Both the position numbers and the translations under genes were made by a program. 64,000 nucleotides of DNA, taken from contig NC_064045.1 of assembly GCF_932526225.1 (NCBI RefSeq), positions 62,001-126,000 of the forward strand. Direction: 5' to 3'. Positions 49,293 to 61,613 of this stretch are shown one piece after another. Positions within the stretch are counted from its first letter, which is position 1; each line of letters opens with the position of its first letter. The DNA is from Nematostella vectensis (Eukaryota; Cnidaria; Anthozoa; Actiniaria; Edwardsiidae). The notes under the pieces are model-generated. The model searched no databases, had not been told where the DNA came from, and saw only the letters and a list, made by a program, of their open reading frames with translations.

Positions 49293-49363
49293 GGCGCGAT
49301 ACCTCAGTGGTACGGGCTTCGCTTCTCAAGCAAGAGGACCGGGGTTCGAATCCAGGTAAGATC
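49293..49363 (+). ncRNA. tRNA-like element P, class P-a with A-box change (unit 37)
   Basis: A box TACCTCAGTGG. Confidence 0.55.
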
Positions 49364-50475
49364 AACTTGAGATTTTTTTAGTGTTGTAAAGACAATAACT
49401 TAAGGGGACGTTAAGATAAGTGAGTTTGTGGGTGATTTGACATGTGTACAGGCTAACAAGAGTTGGTCAAAGGGGTACTAGGTCTCAAGAAATGGTAATA
49501 AGGGTCAATGATATCAAGAACAAGGTCATAGGGGTTCAAGTTATGAATGAGTGGGTACACAGGGGTAGAGGGTATCAATGGCTTGGTCTTGGAGGTGCAG
49601 GGTTTTAGGGGATGGTTCAAACAGGCATAGGGTTTCAAGAGCTAGGTAATATGGGTACATTATAATAATAATTCATAATAATAGCTACCCTACATCCCTG
49701 AGTATCCACGCCTAACTAAGCTACACCCCTACGACCTTGCACTAACTACGCTATACTCCTGAATACCTACACCTAACTGAGCCTCACCCCTATGGCCTAG
49801 CAATATCTACATTTTACCCCCTGAGTACCCAACACTTGCTAAGCTACACCCCTGTGACGTAGCACTAACTACCCTATACCCCTCAAAACCATACCCTAAC
49901 TAAACTACACCCCTATAACCCTGTGTACCCACTCCTAACTAAACTACACCCCTATGTCCTAGCACAAACTAGCCTATACCCCTGAGTACCCACACCTAGC
50001 TAAGCTACACCCCTACGACCTAGCACTAACTGGCCTATACCCCTTAATAGCCACCCCTAACTACGCTACACCCTTTATGACTTGGCTGTAACTACCCTAT
50101 TCCCCTGAGTACCCACCCCTAACTAAGCTACACCCCTACGACCTAGCACTAGCTACCCTATACCCATGAGTACCCACCGCTAACTAAGTTACACCCTATG
50201 ACTTAGCACTTACTACCCTATACCCCTGAGTACCAACCCCTAAAAAAGCTACACCCCTATGAACTAGCACTTACTACCCTATACCCCTGCCAACCCATCC
50301 CTAACTGACCTACACCCCTATGACACCTAATCACATAACTACCCTTTACCCATATATGACCAAGCGCTTACCAACTTGCACCCCTGTTACCCTGCCGTTA
50401 ATATCCTGTACCCCTGTGCACTCACCCCCTAATGCCATCGTTCTTACCTTAACACCCCTGAAAAAATCTCTAGTT

Positions 50476-50546
50476 TATCTTACCTGGATTCGAACCCTGG
50501 CCCGTTTGCTTGAGAAGCGAAGCCCGTACCACTGAGCCATAGCGCC
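50476..50546 (-). ncRNA. tRNA-like element M, class M3 (unit 38)
   Basis: M3 core with a T6 terminator. The spacer has CTCGAAATATC, destroying the CTCGAG palindrome. Confidence 0.6.
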
Positions 50547-50637
50547 ACTCTCGAAATATCAAGGAAAAACTACTCTCTACCTTATAAGGCTGGGTAAACA
50601 AGGCTATAAGGTAGTTACTTCTAGTTTTCAAGAGAGT

Positions 50638-50708
50638 GGCGCGATAGCTCAGTGGTACTGGCTTCGCTTCTCAAGCAAGAGGACCGGGGTTCGAATCCAG
50701 GTAAGATC
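50638..50708 (+). ncRNA. tRNA-like element P, class P-a variant (unit 38)
   Basis: GTACTGGC replaces GTACGGGC, so the 13:23 D-stem pair is lost. Shared only with unit 45. Confidence 0.55.
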
Positions 50709-51867
50709 AACTTGAGATTTTTTTAGTGTTGTAAAGACAATAACTTAAGGGGACGTTAAGATAAGTGAGTTTGTGGGTGATTTGACATGTGTACAGGCTA
50801 ACAAGAGTTGGTCAAAGGGGTACTAGGTCTCAAGAAATGGTAATAAGGGTCAATGATATCAAGAACAAGGTCATAGGGGTTCAAGTTATATATGAGTGGG
50901 TACCCAGGGGTAGAGGGTATCAATGTCTTGGTCTTGGAGGTGCATGGTTTTAGGGGATGGTTTAACCAGTCACAGGGTTTCAAGAGCTAGGTAATATGGG
51001 TACATTATAATAATTAAAAAGTAATGATTAATAATAATAATTAATAATAATAGTTAATAATAATTAATAATAATAGCTACCCTATATCCCTGAGTATCCA
51101 CGCCTAACTAAGCTACACCCCTACGACCTTGCACTAACTACGCTATACTCCTGAATACCTACCCCTAACTGAGCCTCACCCCTATGACCTAGCAATATCT
51201 ACACTTTACCCCTGAGTACCCAACACTTGCTAAGCTACACCCCTGTGACGTAGCACTAACTACCCTATACTCCTTAAAACCATACCCTAACTAAACTACA
51301 CCCCTATAACCCTGTGTACCCACTCCTAACTAAACTACACCCCTATGTCCTAGCACAAACTAGCCTATACGCCTGAGTACCCACACCTAGCTAAGCTACA
51401 CCCCTACGACCAAGCACTAACTGGCCTATACCCCTGAATACCCAACCCTAACTAAACTACACCTCTACTACCTAGCACTAACTACCCTATACCCCTAAAT
51501 ACCCACCCCTAACTAAGCTACACCCTTTATGACTTGGCTGTAACTACCCTATACCACTGAGTACCCACCCCTAACTAATCTAAACCCCTACGACCTAGCA
51601 CTAACTACCCTACACCAATGAGTACCAACCCCTAACTAAGCTACACCCCTATGACCTAACACTTACTACCCTATATCCCTGCCTACCCATCCCTAACTGA
51701 CCTACACCCCTATGACACCTAATCACATAACTACCCTTTACCCATGTATGACCTAGCGCTTACCAGCTTGCACACCTGTGACCCTGCCGTTTATATGCTT
51801 TTCCCCTGTGCACCCACCCCCTAATGCCACCGTCCTTACCTTAACACCCCTGAAAAAGTCTCTAGTT

Positions 51868-51938
51868 TATCTTACCTGGATTCGAACCCTGGCCCGTTTG
51901 CTTGAGAAGCGAAGCCCGCACCACTGAGCCATAGCTCC
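51868..51938 (-). ncRNA. tRNA-like element M, class M5 (unit 39)
   Basis: 5' end GGAGCTA instead of GGCGCTA, and D loop AGTGGTGC. Anticodon CTC and B box intact. Confidence 0.6.
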
Positions 51939-52029
51939 ACTCTCGAGATATCAAGGAAAAACTACTCTATACCTTATAAGGCTGGGTAAACAAGGCTATA
52001 CGGTAGTTACTTCTAGTTTTTAAGAGAGT

Positions 52030-52100
52030 GTCGCGATAGCTCAGTGGTACGGGCTTCGCTTCTCAAACAAGAGGCCCGTGGTTCGAATCCAGGTAAGATC
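52030..52100 (+). ncRNA. tRNA-like element P, class P-b with 5' change (unit 39)
   Basis: 5' end GTCGCGA, as in the P-d copies, on an otherwise standard P-b core. It looks like a P-d/P-b recombinant. Confidence 0.6.
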
Positions 52101-53213
52101 AACTTAAGATTTTTTTAGGGGTGTAAAGACAAGGACGTTAAGGGGACGTTAAGATAAGTGAGTTTGTGGGTGATTTGACCTGTGTACAGGCTAACAAGAG
52201 TTAGTCAAAGGGGTACTAGGTTTTAAGAAATGGTAATAAGGGTCAATAATATCAAGAACTAGGTCATAAGGGTGCAAGTTATGAATGAGTGGGTACACAG
52301 GGGTAGAGGGTATCAATGGCTTGGTCTTGGAGGTGCAGGGTTTTAGGGGATGGTTCAAACAGTCATAGGGTTTCAAGAGCTAGGTAATATGGGTACATTA
52401 TAATAATAATTCATAATAATAGCTACCCTACATCCCTGAGTATCCACGCCTAACTAAGCTACACCCCTACGACCTTGCACTAACTACGCTATACTCCTGA
52501 ATACCTACCCCTAACTGAGCCTCACCCCTATGGCCTAGCAATATCTACATTTTACCCCCTGAGTACCCAACACTTGCTAAGCTACACCCCTGTGACGTAG
52601 CACTAACTACCCTATACCCCTCAAAACCATACCCTAACTAAACTACACCCCTATAACCCTGTGTACCCACTCCTAACTAAACTACACCCCTATGTCCTAG
52701 CACAAACTAGCCTATACCCCTGAGTACCCACACCTAGCTAAGCTACACCCCTACGACCTAGCACCAACTGGCCTATACCCCTGAATAGCCACCCCTAACT
52801 ACGCTACACCCTTTATGACTTGGCTGTAACTACCCTATACCACTGAGTACCCACCCCTAACTAAGCTACACCCCTACGACCTAGCACTAGCTACCCTATA
52901 CCCATGAGTACCCACCGCTAACTAAGTTACACCCTATGACTTAGCACTTACTACCCTATACCCCTGAGTACCAACCCCTAAAAAAGCTACACCCCTATGA
53001 ACTAGCACTTACTACCCTATACCCCTGCCTACCCATCCCTAACTGACCTACACCCCTATGACACCTAATCACATAACTACCCTTTACCCATATATGACCA
53101 AGCGCTTACCAACTTGCACCCCTGTTACCCTGCCGTTCATATCCTGTACCCCTGTGCACTCACCCCCTAATGCCATCGTTCTTACCTTAACACCCCTGAA
53201 AAAGTCTCTAGTT

Positions 53214-53284
53214 TATCTTACCTGGATTCGAACCCTGGCCCGTTTGCTTGAGAAGCGAAGCCCGTACCACTGAGCCATAGCGCC
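53214..53284 (-). ncRNA. tRNA-like element M, class M3 (unit 40)
   Basis: Standard M3 core. Confidence 0.6.
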
Positions 53285-53375
53285 ACTCTCGAGATATCAA
53301 GGAAAAACTACTCTCTACCTTATAAGGCTGGGTAAACAAGGCTATAAGGTAGTTACTTCTAGTTTTCAAGAGAGT

Positions 53376-53446
53376 GGCGCGATACCTCAGTGGTACGGGC
53401 TTCGCTTCTCAAGCAAGAGGACCGGGGTTCGAATCCAGGTAAGATC
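53376..53446 (+). ncRNA. tRNA-like element P, class P-a with A-box change (unit 40)
   Basis: A box TACCTCAGTGG. Confidence 0.55.
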
Positions 53447-54558
53447 AACTTGAGATTTTTTTAGTGTTGTAAAGACAATAACTTAAGGGGACGTTAAGAT
53501 AAGTGAGTTTGTGGGTGATTTGACATGTGTACAGGCTAACAAGAGTTGGTCAAAGGGGTACTAGGTCTCAAGAAATGGTAATAAGGGTCAATGATATCAA
53601 GAACAAGGTCATAGGGGTTCAAGTTATGAATGAGTGGGTACACAGGGGTAGAGGGTATCAATGGCTTGGTCTTGGAGGTGCAGGGTTTTAGGGGATGGTT
53701 CAAACAGGCATAGGGTTTCAAGAGCTAGGTAATATGGGTACATTATAATAATAATTCATAATAATAGCTACCCTACATCCCTGAGTATCCACGCCTAACT
53801 AAGCTACACCCCTACGACCTTGCACTAACTACGCTATACTCCTGAATACCTACACCTAACTGAGCCTCACCCCTATGGCCTAGCAATATCTACATTTTAC
53901 CCCCTGAGTACCCAACACTTGCTAAGCTACACCCCTGTGACGTAGCACTAACTACCCTATACCCCTCAAAACCATACCCTAACTAAACTACACCCCTATA
54001 ACCCTGTGTACCCACTCCTAACTAAACTACACCCCTATGTCCTAGCACAAACTAGCCTATACCCCTGAGTACCCACACCTAGCTAAGCTACACCCCTACG
54101 ACCTAGCACTAACTGGCCTATACCCCTGAATAGCCACCCCTAACTACGCTACACCCTTTATGACTTGGCTGTAACTACCCTATTCCCCTGAGTACCCACC
54201 CCTAACTAAGCTACACCCCTACGACCTAGCACTAGCTACCCTATACCCATGAGTACCCACCGCTAACTAAGTTACACCCTATGACTTAGCACTTACTACC
54301 CTATACCCCTGAGTACCAACCCCTAAAAAAGCTACACCCCTATGAACTAGCACTTACTACCCTATACCCCTGCCTACCCATCCCTAACTGACCTACACCC
54401 CTATGACACCTAATCACATAACTACCCTTTACCCATATATGACCAAGCGCTTACCAACTTGCACCCCTGTTACCCTGCCGTTCATATCCTGTACCCCTGT
54501 GCACTCACCCCCTAATGCCATCGTTCTTACCTTAACACCCCTGAAAAAGTCTCTAGTT

Positions 54559-54629
54559 TATCTTACCTGGATTCGAACCCTGGCCCGTTTGCTTGAGAAG
54601 CGAAGCCCGTACCACTGAGCCATAGCGCC
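54559..54629 (-). ncRNA. tRNA-like element M, class M3 (unit 41)
   Basis: Standard M3 core. Confidence 0.6.
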
Positions 54630-54720
54630 ACTCTCGAGATATCAAGGAAAAACTACTCTCTACCTTATAAGGCTGGGTAAACAAGGCTATAAGGTAGTTA
54701 CTTCTAGTTTTCAAGAGAGT

Positions 54721-54791
54721 GGCGCGATATCTCAGTGGTACGGGCTTCGCTTCTCAAGCAAGAGGACCGGGGTTCGAATCCAGGTAAGATC
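54721..54791 (+). ncRNA. tRNA-like element P, class P-a with A-box change (unit 41)
   Basis: A box TATCTCAGTGG. Confidence 0.55.
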
Positions 54792-55951
54792 AACTTGAGA
54801 TTTTTTTAGTGTTGTAAAGACAATAACTTAAGGGGACGTTAAGATAAGTGAGTTTGTGGGTGATTTGACATGTGTACAGGCTAACAAGAGTTGGTCAAAG
54901 GGGTACTAGGTCTCAAGAAATGGTAATAAGGGTCAATGATATCAAGAACAAGGTCATAGGGGTTCAAGTTATATATGAATGGGTACCCAGGGGTAGAGGG
55001 TATCAATGTCTTGGTCTTGGAGGTGCATGGTTTTAGGGGATGGTTTAACCAGTCACAGGGTTTCAAGAGCTAGGTAATATGGGTACATTATAATAATTAA
55101 AAAGTAATGATTAATAATAATAATTAATAATAATAGTTAATAATAATTAATAATAATAGCTACCCTATATCCCTGAGTATCCACGCCTAACTAAGCTACA
55201 CCCCTACGACCTTGCACTAACTACGCTATACTCCTGAATACCTACCCCTAACTGAGCCTCACCCCTATGACCTAGCAATATCTACACTTTACCCCTGAGT
55301 ACCCAACACTTGCTAAGCTACACCCCTGTGACGTAGCACTAACTACCCTATACTCCTTAAAACCATACCCTAACTAAACTACACCCCTATAACCCTGTGT
55401 ACCCACTCCTAACTAAACTACACCCAAATTGTCCTAGCACAAACTAGCCTATACCCCTGAGTACCCACACCTAGCTAAGCTACACCCCTACGACCAAGCA
55501 CTAACTGGCCTATACCCCTGAATACCCAACCCTAACTAAACTACACCTCTACTACCTAGCACTAACTACCCTATACCCCTAAATACCCACCCCTAACTAA
55601 GCTACACCCTTTATGACTTGGCTGTAACTACCCTATACCACTGAGTACCCACCCCTAACTAATCTAAACCCCTACGACCTAGCACTAACTACCTTACACC
55701 AATGAGTACCAACCCCTAACTAAGCTACACCCCTATGACCTAACACTTACTAGTCTATATCCCTGCCTACCCATCCCTAACTGACCTACACCCCTATGAC
55801 ACCTAATCACATAACTACCCTTTACCCATGTATGACCAAGCGCTTACCAACTTGCACACCTGTGACCCTGCCGTTTATATGCTTTTTCCCTGTGCACTCA
55901 CCCCCTAATGCCATCGTTCTTACCTTAACACCCCTGAAAAAGTCTCTAGTT

Positions 55952-56022
55952 TATCTTACCTGGATTCGAACCCTGGCCCGTTTGCTTGAGAAGCGAAGCC
56001 CGTACCACTGAGCCATAGCGCC
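55952..56022 (-). ncRNA. tRNA-like element M, class M3 (unit 42)
   Basis: Standard M3 core. Confidence 0.6.
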
Positions 56023-56113
56023 ACTCTCGAGATATCAAGGAAAAACTACTCTCTACCTTATAAGGCTGGGTAAACAAGGCTATAAGGTAGTTACTTCTAG
56101 TTTTCAAGAGAGT

Positions 56114-56184
56114 GGCGCGATAGCTCAGTGGTACGGGCTTCGCTTCTCAAACAAGAGGCCCGTGGTTCGAATCCAGGTAAGATC
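56114..56184 (+). ncRNA. tRNA-like element P, class P-b (unit 42)
   Basis: Standard P-b core. Confidence 0.6.
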
Positions 56185-57297
56185 AACTTAAGATTTTTTT
56201 AGGGGTGTAAAGACAAGGACGTTAAGGGGACGTTAAGATAAGTGAGTTTGTGGGTGATTTGACCTGTGTACAGGCTAACAAGAGTTAGTCAAAGGGGTAC
56301 TAGGTTTTAAGAAATGGTAATAAGGGTCAATAATATCAAGAACTAGGTCATAAGGGTGCAAGTTATGAATGAGTGGGTACACAGGGGTAGAGGGTATCAA
56401 TGGCTTGGTCTTGGAGGTGCAGGGTTTTAGGGGATGGTTCAAACAGGCATAGGGTTTCAAGAGCTAGGTAATATGGGTACATTATAATAATAATTCATAA
56501 TAATAGCTACCCTACATCCCTGAGTATCCACGCCTAACTAAGCTACACCCCTACGACCTTGCACTAACTACGCTATACTCCTGAATACCTACCCCTAACT
56601 GAGCCTCACCCCTATGGCCTAGCAATATCTACATTTTACCCCCTGAGTACCCAACACTTGCTAAGCTACACCCCTGTGACGTAGCACTAACTACCCTATA
56701 CCCCTCAAAACCATACCCTAACTAAACTACACCCCTATAACCCTGTGTACCCACTCCTAACTAAACTACACCCCTATGTCCTAGCACAAACTAGCCTATA
56801 CCCCTGAGTACCCACACCTAGCTAAGCTACACCCCTACGACCTAGCACTAACTGGCCTATACCCCTGAATAGCCACCCCTAACTACGCTACACCCTTTAT
56901 GACTTGGCTGTAACTACCCTATTCCCCTGAGTACCCACCCCTAACTAAGCTACACCCCTACGACCTAGCACTAGCTACCCTATACCCATGAGTACCCACC
57001 GCTAACTAAGTTACACCCTATGACTTAGCACTTACTACCCTATACCCCTGAGTACCAACCCCTAAAAAAGCTACACCCCTATGAACTAGCACTTACTACC
57101 CTATACCCCTGCCTACCCATCCCTAACTGACCTACACCCCTATGACACCTAATCACATAACTACCCTTTACCCATATATGACCAAGCGCTTACCAACTTG
57201 CACCCCTGTTACCCTGCCGTTCATATCCTGTACCCCTGTGCACTCACCCCCTAATGCCATCGTTCTTACCTTAACACCCCTGAAAAAGTCTCTAGTT

Positions 57298-57368
57298 TAT
57301 CTTACCTGGATTCGAACCCTGGCCCGTTTGCTTGAGAAGCGAAGCCCGTACCACTGAGCCATAGCGCC
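57298..57368 (-). ncRNA. tRNA-like element M, class M3 (unit 43)
   Basis: Standard M3 core. Confidence 0.6.
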
Positions 57369-57459
57369 ACTCTCGAGATATCAAGGAAAAACTACTCTCT
57401 ACCTTATAAGGCTGGGTAAACAAGGCTATAAGGTAGTTACTTCTAGTTTTCAAGAGAGT

Positions 57460-57530
57460 GGCGCGATAGCTCAGTGGTACGGGCTTCGCTTCTCAAACAA
57501 GAGGCCCGTGGTTCGAATCCAGGTAAGATC
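57460..57530 (+). ncRNA. tRNA-like element P, class P-b (unit 43)
   Basis: Standard P-b core. Confidence 0.6.
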
Positions 57531-58643
57531 AACTTAAGATTTTTTTAGGGGTGTAAAGACAAGGACGTTAAGGGGACGTTAAGATAAGTGAGTTTGTGGG
57601 TGATTTGACCTGTGTACAGGCTAACAAGAGTTAGTCAAAGGGGTACTAGGTTTTAAGAAATGGTAATAAGGGTCAATAATATCAAGAACTAGGTCATAAG
57701 GGTGCAAGTTATGAATGAGTGGGTACACAGGGGTAGAGGGTATCAATGGCTTGGTCTTGGAGGTGCAGGGTTTTAGGGGATGGTTCAAACAGTCATAGGG
57801 TTTCAAGAGCTAGGTAATATGGGTACATTATAATAATAATTCATAATAATAGCTACCCTACATCCCTGAGTATCCACGCCTAACTAAGCTACACCCCTAC
57901 GACCTTGCACTAACTACGCTATACTCCTGAATACCTACCCCTAACTGAGCCTCACCCCTATGGCCTAGCAATATCTACATTTTACCCCCTGAGTACCCAA
58001 CACTTGCTAAGCTACACCCCTGTGACGTAGCACTAACTACCCTATACCCCTCAAAACCATACCCTAACTAAACTACACCCCTATAACCCTGTGTACCCAC
58101 TCCTAACTAAACTACACCCCTATGTCCTAGCACAAACTAGCCTATACCCCTGAGTACCCACACCTAGCTAAGCTACACCCCTACGACCTAGCACCAACTG
58201 GCCTATACCCCTGAATAGCCACCCCTAACTACGCTACACCCTTTATGACTTGGCTGTAACTACCCTATACCACTGAGTACCCACCCCTAACTAAGCTACA
58301 CCCCTACGACCTAGCACTAGCTACCCTATACCCATGAGTACCCACCGCTAACTAAGTTACACCCTATGACTTAGCACTTACTACCCTATACCCCTGAGTA
58401 CCAACCCCTAAAAAAGCTACACCCCTATGAACTAGCACTTACTACCCTATACCCCTGCCTACCCATCCCTAACTGACCTACACCCCTATGACACCTAATC
58501 ACATAACTACCCTTTACCCATATATGACCAAGCGCTTACCAACTTGCACCCCTGTTACCCTGCCGTTCATATCCTGTACCCCTGTGCACTCACCCCCTAA
58601 TGCCATCGTTCTTACCTTAACACCCCTGAAAAAGTCTCTAGTT

Positions 58644-58714
58644 TATCTTACCTGGATTCGAACCCTGGCCCGTTTGCTTGAGAAGCGAAGCCCGTACCAC
58701 TGAGCCATAGCGCC
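58644..58714 (-). ncRNA. tRNA-like element M, class M3 (unit 44)
   Basis: Standard M3 core. Confidence 0.6.
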
Positions 58715-58805
58715 ACTCTCGAGATATCAAGGAAAAACTACTCTCTACCTTATAAGGCTGGGTAAACAAGGCTATAAGGTAGTTACTTCTAGTTTTCAAG
58801 AGAGT

Positions 58806-58876
58806 GGCGCGATACCTCAGTGGTACGGGCTTCGCTTCTCAAGCAAGAGGACCGGGGTTCGAATCCAGGTAAGATC
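58806..58876 (+). ncRNA. tRNA-like element P, class P-a with A-box change (unit 44)
   Basis: A box TACCTCAGTGG. Confidence 0.55.
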
Positions 58877-59988
58877 AACTTGAGATTTTTTTAGTGTTGT
58901 AAAGACAATAACTTAAGGGGACGTTAAGATAAGTGAGTTTGTGGGTGATTTGACATGTGTACAGGCTAACAAGAGTTGGTCAAAGGGGTACTAGGTCTCA
59001 AGAAATGGTAATAAGGGTCAATGATATCAAGAACAAGGTCATAGGGGTTCAAGTTATGAATGAGTGGGTACACAGGGGTAGAGGGTATCAATGGCTTGGT
59101 CTTGGAGGTGCAGGGTTTTAGGGGATGGTTCAAACAGGCATAGGGTTTCAAGAGCTAGGTAATATGGGTACATTATAATAATAATTCATAATAATAGCTA
59201 CCCTACATCCCTGAGTATCCACGCCTAACTAAGCTACACCCCTACGACCTTGCACTAACTACGCTATACTCCTGAATACCTACACCTAACTGAGCCTCAC
59301 CCCTATGGCCTAGCAATATCTACATTTTACCCCCTGAGTACCCAACACTTGCTAAGCTACACCCCTGTGACGTAGCACTAACTACCCTATACCCCTCAAA
59401 ACCATACCCTAACTAAACTACACCCCTATAACCCTGTGTACCCACTCCTAACTAAACTACACCCCTATGTCCTAGCACAAACTAGCCTATACCCCTGAGT
59501 ACCCACACCTAGCTAAGCTACACCCCTACGACCTAGCACTAACTGGCCTATACCCCTGAATAGCCACCCCTAACTACGCTACACCCTTTATGACTTGGCT
59601 GTAACTACCCTATTCCCCTGAGTACCCACCCCTAACTAAGCTACACCCCTACGACCTAGCACTAGCTACCCTATACCCATGAGTACCCACCGCTAACTAA
59701 GTTACACCCTATGACTTAGCACTTACTACCCTATACCCCTGAGTACCAACCCCTAAAAAAGCTACACCCCTATGAACTAGCACTTACTACCCTATACCCC
59801 TGCCAACCCATCCCTAACTGACCTACACCCCTATGACACCTAATCACATAACTACCCTTTACCCATATATGACCAAGCGCTTACCAACTTGCACCCCTGT
59901 TACCCTGCCGTTAATATCCTGTACCCCTGTGCACTCACCCCCTAATGCCATCGTTCTTACCTTAACACCCCTGAAAAAATCTCTAGTT

Positions 59989-60059
59989 TATCTTACCTGG
60001 ATTCGAACCCTGGCCCGTTTGCTTGAGAAGCGAAGCCCGTACCACTGAGCCATAGCGCC
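59989..60059 (-). ncRNA. tRNA-like element M, class M3 (unit 45)
   Basis: M3 core with a T6 terminator. Confidence 0.6.
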
Positions 60060-60150
60060 ACTCTCGAGATATCAAGGAAAAACTACTCTCTACCTTATAA
60101 GGCTGGGTAAACAAGGCTATAAGGTAGTTACTTCTAGTTTTCAAGAGAGT

Positions 60151-60221
60151 GGCGCGATAGCTCAGTGGTACTGGCTTCGCTTCTCAAGCAAGAGGACCGG
60201 GGTTCGAATCCAGGTAAGATC
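60151..60221 (+). ncRNA. tRNA-like element P, class P-a variant (unit 45)
   Basis: GTACTGGC D-stem change, as in unit 38. Confidence 0.55.
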
Positions 60222-60429
60222 AACTTGAGATTTTTTTAGTGTTGTAAAGACAATAACTTAAGGGGACGTTAAGATAAGTGAGTTTGTGGGTGATTTGACA
60301 TGTGTACAGGCTAACAAGAGTTGGTCAAAGGGGTACTAGGTCTCAAGAAATGGTAATAAGGGTCAATGATATCAAGAACAAGGTCATAGGGGTTCAAGTT
60401 ATATATGAGTGGGTACCCAGGGGTAGAGG

Positions 60430-61595
60430 GTATCAATGTCTTGGTCTTGGAGGTGCATGGTTTTAGGGGATGGTTTAACCAGTCACAGGGTTTCAAGAGC
60501 TAGGTAATATGGGTACATTATAATAATTAAAAAGTAATGATTAATAATAATAATTAATAATAATAGTTAATAATAATTAATAATAATAGCTACCCTATAT
60601 CCCTGAGTATCCACGCCTAACTAAGCTACACCCCTACGACCTTGCACTAACTACGCTATACTCCTGAATACCTACCCCTAACTGAGCCTCACCCCTATGA
60701 CCTAGCAATATCTACACTTTACCCCTGAGTACCCAACACTTGCTAAGCTACACCCCTGTGACGTAGCACTAACTACCCTATACTCCTTAAAACCATACCC
60801 TAACTAAACTACACCCCTATAACCCTGTGTACCCACTCCTAACTAAACTACACCCCTATGTCCTAGCACAAACTAGCCTATACGCCTGAGTACCCACACC
60901 TAGCTAAGCTACACCCCTACGACCAAGCACTAACTGGCCTATACCCCTGAATACCCAACCCTAACTAAACTACACCTCTACTACCTAGCACTAACTACCC
61001 TATACCCCTAAATACCCACCCCTAACTAAGCTACACCCTTTATGACTTGGCTGTAACTACCCTATACCACTGAGTACCCACCCCTAACTAATCTAAACCC
61101 CTACGACCTAGCACTAACTACCCTACACCAATGAGTACCAACCCCTAACTAAGCTACACCCCTATGACCTAACACTTACTACCCTATATCCCTGCCTACC
61201 CATCCCTAACTGACCTACACCCCTATGACACCTAATCACATAACTACCCTTTACCCATGTATGACCTAGCGCTTACCAGCTTGCACACCTGTGACCCTGC
61301 CGTTTATATGCTTTTCCCCTGTGCACCCACCCCCTAATGCCACCGTCCTTACCTTAACACCCCTGAAAAAGTCTCTAGTTTATCTTACCTGGATTCGAAC
61401 CCTGGCCCGTTTGCTTGAGAAGCGAAGCCCGCACCACTGAGCCATAGCTCCACTCTCGAGATATCAAGGAAAAACTACTCTATACCTTATAAGGCTGGGT
61501 AAACAAGGCTATACGGTAGTTACTTCTAGTTTTTAAGAGAGTGTCGCGATAGCTCAGTGGTACGGGCTTGGCTTCTCAAACAAGAGGCCCGTGTT
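60430..61595. repeat. Duplication E, copy 1 (offset 2,405 bp)
   Basis: The right part of monomer 45 and nearly all of monomer 46 are repeated at 62,835-64,000, flanking the short monomer 47. Both copies carry TACGCCTGAG and the M5/P-d pair. Confidence 0.75.
61381..61451 (-). ncRNA. tRNA-like element M, class M5 (unit 46)
   Basis: M5 core. Confidence 0.6.
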
Positions 61596-61613
61596 TCGAA
61601 CCCAGGTCAGATC
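61543..61613 (+). ncRNA. tRNA-like element P, class P-d (unit 46)
   Basis: 5' end GTCGCGA, anticodon stem TTGGC/ACAAG, B box GTTTCGAACCC with two changes from the consensus, 3' flank TCAGATC, T6 run. Weaker Pol III promoter match than the other classes. Confidence 0.5.

Larger units (their letters stand above)
48339..49683. repeat. Satellite monomer 37
   Basis: 1,345 bp; AT tract 49659-49683 (25 bp). 2,691-bp repeat of monomer 35. Confidence 0.9.
47968..50658. repeat. Two-monomer tandem duplication, copy 2 (2,691 bp)
   Basis: Direct repeat of the preceding 2,691 bp. The match ends in the plus-strand element at 50,638, where GTACGGG becomes GTACTGG and the class changes from P-b to P-a. Confidence 0.8.
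49684..51075. repeat. Satellite monomer 38
   Basis: 1,392 bp; AT tract 51004-51075 (72 bp). Left part equals monomer 36; the right arm equals that of monomer 45. Confidence 0.9.
50554..52056. repeat. Duplication D, copy 1 (offset 9,513 bp)
   Basis: Matches 60,067-61,569, sharing GTACTGGC in the plus-strand element and TACGCCTGAG in the minisatellite. It ends inside the next plus-strand element, at the anticodon stem. Confidence 0.8.
51076..52421. repeat. Satellite monomer 39
   Basis: 1,346 bp; AT tract 52397-52421 (25 bp). Equals monomer 46 up to 52,056. Confidence 0.9.
52422..53766. repeat. Satellite monomer 40
   Basis: 1,345 bp; AT tract 53742-53766 (25 bp). Same type as monomers 35, 37 and 44. 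Confidence 0.9.
53767..55158. repeat. Satellite monomer 41
   Basis: 1,392 bp; AT tract 55087-55158 (72 bp). Equals monomer 32 from about 53,854. Confidence 0.9.
55159..56505. repeat. Satellite monomer 42
   Basis: 1,347 bp; AT tract 56481-56505 (25 bp). Equals monomer 33. Confidence 0.9.
56506..57851. repeat. Satellite monomer 43
   Basis: 1,346 bp; AT tract 57827-57851 (25 bp). Equals monomer 34. Confidence 0.9.
57852..59196. repeat. Satellite monomer 44
   Basis: 1,345 bp; AT tract 59172-59196 (25 bp). Equals monomer 35. Confidence 0.9.
53854..60171. repeat. Segmental duplication B, copy 2
   Basis: Counterpart of about 41,650-47,967. At 60,172, inside the plus-strand element of monomer 45, the match switches from monomer 36 (offset 12,204) to monomer 38 (offset 9,513). 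Confidence 0.85.
59197..60588. repeat. Satellite monomer 45 (junction of two duplications)
   Basis: 1,392 bp; AT tract 60517-60588 (72 bp). Left part equals monomer 36; from the plus-strand element on it equals monomer 38. Confidence 0.9.
60067..61569. repeat. Duplication D, copy 2
   Basis: Counterpart of 50,554-52,056. From 61,570 on, the plus-strand element is the diverged class P-d instead of P-b. Confidence 0.8.
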
